Shown one piece after another: positions 34,698-36,000 of a stretch of 36,000 nucleotides of DNA. Where the stretch lies: positions 1,196,501-1,232,500 of the forward strand of contig WPIO01000004.1 of NCBI GenBank assembly GCA_009760855.2. The letters run 5' to 3'. The DNA is from Cristatella mucedo (taxonomy: Eukaryota > Bryozoa > Phylactolaemata > Cristatellidae). The notes beneath the pieces were generated by a model that saw only the letters and a list, made by a program, of their open reading frames with translations, was not told the DNA's origin and did not search any database. The position numbers and the translations under genes were made by a program. Every line of letters starts with the position of its first letter. Within the stretch, counting starts at the first letter, position 1.

Positions 34698-35012
34698 GTA
34701 CTGCAATGTAATGCATCTCCATCTGTAACTCCACAAAATCACAAAGACTACGTGGGGGTTTCGCAGGAGAGTTTCGTGTAACCCACTCATAGCCCAAGCG
34801 GCTTTCGGTAAGCAATTGGTAGTCAATAGACTTCATCTCACGCAACAAAGAGAAAGTGGGAAGCTTAGCAGAGTCAGGAGAGCAGTTGAGGTAGTGAGTA
34901 GCATAGAAGTAGCAGTTCAGGACCACTGGAAAGGATGTGGCACAGTCGACAGCAGAAGAGTAGCTGTCGTTGCGAAAGAATCGTGGAAGAGAGTTCCACA
35001 GTCTAGCTTCCC
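34698..35012 (-). mobile_element. LINE family B 3' fragment with target-site duplication
   Basis: The minus strand encodes ARLWNSLPRFFRND and then SFPVVLNCYFYATHYLNCSP, the same C-terminal end as the 4.0 kb copy, followed by the 3' UTR and an ATTAC-type tail. Flanks share AGACCACTGGGT (about 34686-34697 and 35013-35024), a clear target-site duplication, so the 5' truncation point is near 35012. Lies in the TRPM intron between exons 2 and 3. Confidence 0.9.
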
Positions 35013-35307
35013 AGACCACTGGGTATGACGTCGGACTGCTCTTCAAACTCTCCAGGTAAAGTTTATTTATTTCCCTTCTTTTCCTTAGCGTATTACCTGG
35101 TGCATCAGCGTCAAGCATGCCTTCATATGCACTGCAGTATGCTATTTACAGGCTTGTCCACATTTTTAAGTACACCGTGCCACGTTTCCACTGAAAGCGG
35201 CAAAGTAGCAGCAGACATTTGGACGCACACCAAAAACCACAAAGTTTCAAGATATGCAAAGTTGAATCCTAAGAGTTTGATAATGGCTGGTAGCATCAAA
35301 TAAGTAC

Positions 35308-35464
35308 CTATGTGATTGTTGCCCCTTTTCCAGTACATGATGGCCAGTTCTGGTCTATTGAAAAGTAGGGCCCACAGGAAGAGATGTTTCTCTGGATTGC
35401 CGAGGTGCTTCAGAACGTCTCGTCTTCTGACCTTAAATGACCTTTGTCGTGGCATTGTCGTTTT
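35308..35464 (-). CDS. TRPM: TRPM exon 2 (MHR4, 'LFLWALLxNR' block)
   Basis: The core HLFLWALLFNRPELAIMYW is the hallmark TRPM block (family pattern LFxWAxLxNRxExAxxFW), preceded by a basic linker (MPRQRSFKVRRRDVLKHLG). It belongs to the helical MHR4 region that forms the cytoplasmic ring of the channel. The donor is G|GTACTT at 35308/35307, leaving one base. Together with CT at the start of the 32.9 kb exon this makes an alanine codon, giving NNHI-A-SALVATRIAKK, as in the family. The start is uncertain: 35464 and 35431 both allow a phase-0 join to the preceding exon, while the better-looking CCAG at 35473 does not. The open frame continues downstream into the intron to 35123, which is not coding. 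Confidence 0.88.
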
Positions 35465-35543
35465 CTTCAGGCCTGGAATTAAAGGAATTCTGACAGATAC
35501 GTAATGCAATGATGTGCGGGGAGTCGAACGGGTCACTACTTAC

Positions 35544-35629
35544 GCACGCGTATTCGTTTGCATGAACAGCCACATAGGTCAACTTCTGATACAGCTGTCT
35601 CTCGGTAGCCGGCGAAAGTGTACTCAAAT
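35544..35629 (-). CDS. TRPM: TRPM exon 1 of window (end of MHR3 region), tentative
   Basis: This encodes about 28 residues containing LSPATERQLYQKL, which resembles the TRPM segment where a FLT-x-LxxLY motif ends the ankyrin-like MHR3 region and leads into a variable linker. A pyrimidine-rich stretch precedes the acceptor (ATTAG, exon begins at 35629) and a strong GTAAGT donor follows TGC at 35544. The frame stays open further upstream, so the acceptor could be different. The exon ends in phase 0. The conventional CCAG acceptor of the next exon (35473) does not fit that phase. In-frame alternatives exist at 35464 (AAG) and 35431 (TTTAAG). Position and orientation just upstream of a clear TRPM exon support it, but sequence similarity alone is weak. 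Confidence 0.55.
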
Positions 35630-35982
35630 CTAATGTTAGCTCGGAGGGGAAAGACAGTGAGGGGGCGAACATATTCCCATCCTATATCTTTATGTCAGGA
35701 GAGAGCTGGACTTGTAGCTAGATTGCACAGATTTCGTTTAATAAAACCTGTGCGCCTCCCACATTTTAAGTAGGCATTTATCATTGGGACGGTAAGTGAT
35801 ATTACACTGTAATTAATGCAGCACATGCATAAATATATGCGTATATATAGGGTCACCAGTTGCTCTCAAAAGCCACAAGAGCTGCATGGTTTCTCTAATT
35901 AATTATATGCACTTCCTATAACACAATACACTCTCAGCCCGTGAAACGTCTTTGGCCTTACGTGGTTGCTATGATCCTTAAA

Positions 35983-36000
35983 TCTCTCTCTCTCTCTCTC
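35983..36000. repeat. (CT)n tract running off the window end
   Basis: Perfect TC dinucleotides to the last base; true length unknown. Confidence 0.95.

Overview
The window is eukaryotic, specifically animal, DNA. Nearly all of it is the middle of one large, intron-rich gene read on the minus strand. That gene encodes a TRPM-family cation channel. Ten coding exons can be assembled from about 35.6 kb down to about 1.5 kb. Nine join with matching splice phase and family-like protein continuity; the join between the first two is uncertain. In transcript order they cover the end of the cytoplasmic TRPM homology region (35.6, 35.4, 32.9 and 28.1 kb), a low-complexity linker leading into S1 (25.2 kb), S1-S2 (22.4 kb), S3-S4 (12.5 kb), S5 plus selectivity filter (3.0 kb), pore loop plus S6 (2.1 kb) and the TRP helix (1.6 kb). 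The N-terminal homology regions lie beyond 36,000. The C-terminal coiled coil, and any enzyme domain, lie before position 1.

The introns are filled with dead non-LTR retrotransposons of L2/CR1-like type (Jockey superfamily). There are two families. Family A ends in a conserved 3' hairpin-like tail followed by (ATT)n, and has copies at about 0.2, 4.6, 8.4, 11.5, 13.0, 15.2, 17.1, 18.1, 20.8, 21.6, 23.7 and 34.2 kb. Family B carries remnants of an endonuclease plus an RT and ends in an (ATTAC)n-type tail, with copies at about 4.0, 6.0, 28.9 and 34.7 kb. Most copies are 5'-truncated and several are nested. A tRNA-derived SINE at 31.5 kb ends in a family-A-like tail, and other tRNA-like sequences occur near 3.5, 8.9 and 10.5 kb. 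Long (TA)n, (CA)n and (GA)n tracts punctuate the introns, two of them close to TRPM splice sites.

The organism is an invertebrate metazoan. Gene spread, large repeat-filled introns and L2/CR1-like elements would fit a flatworm or other lophotrochozoan, but the species cannot be fixed from this sequence. I see no operon, CRISPR array, bacterial gene or complete second host gene. The most informative content is the channel, which is easy to miss because its exons are short and scattered, and the retroelement biology in its introns.
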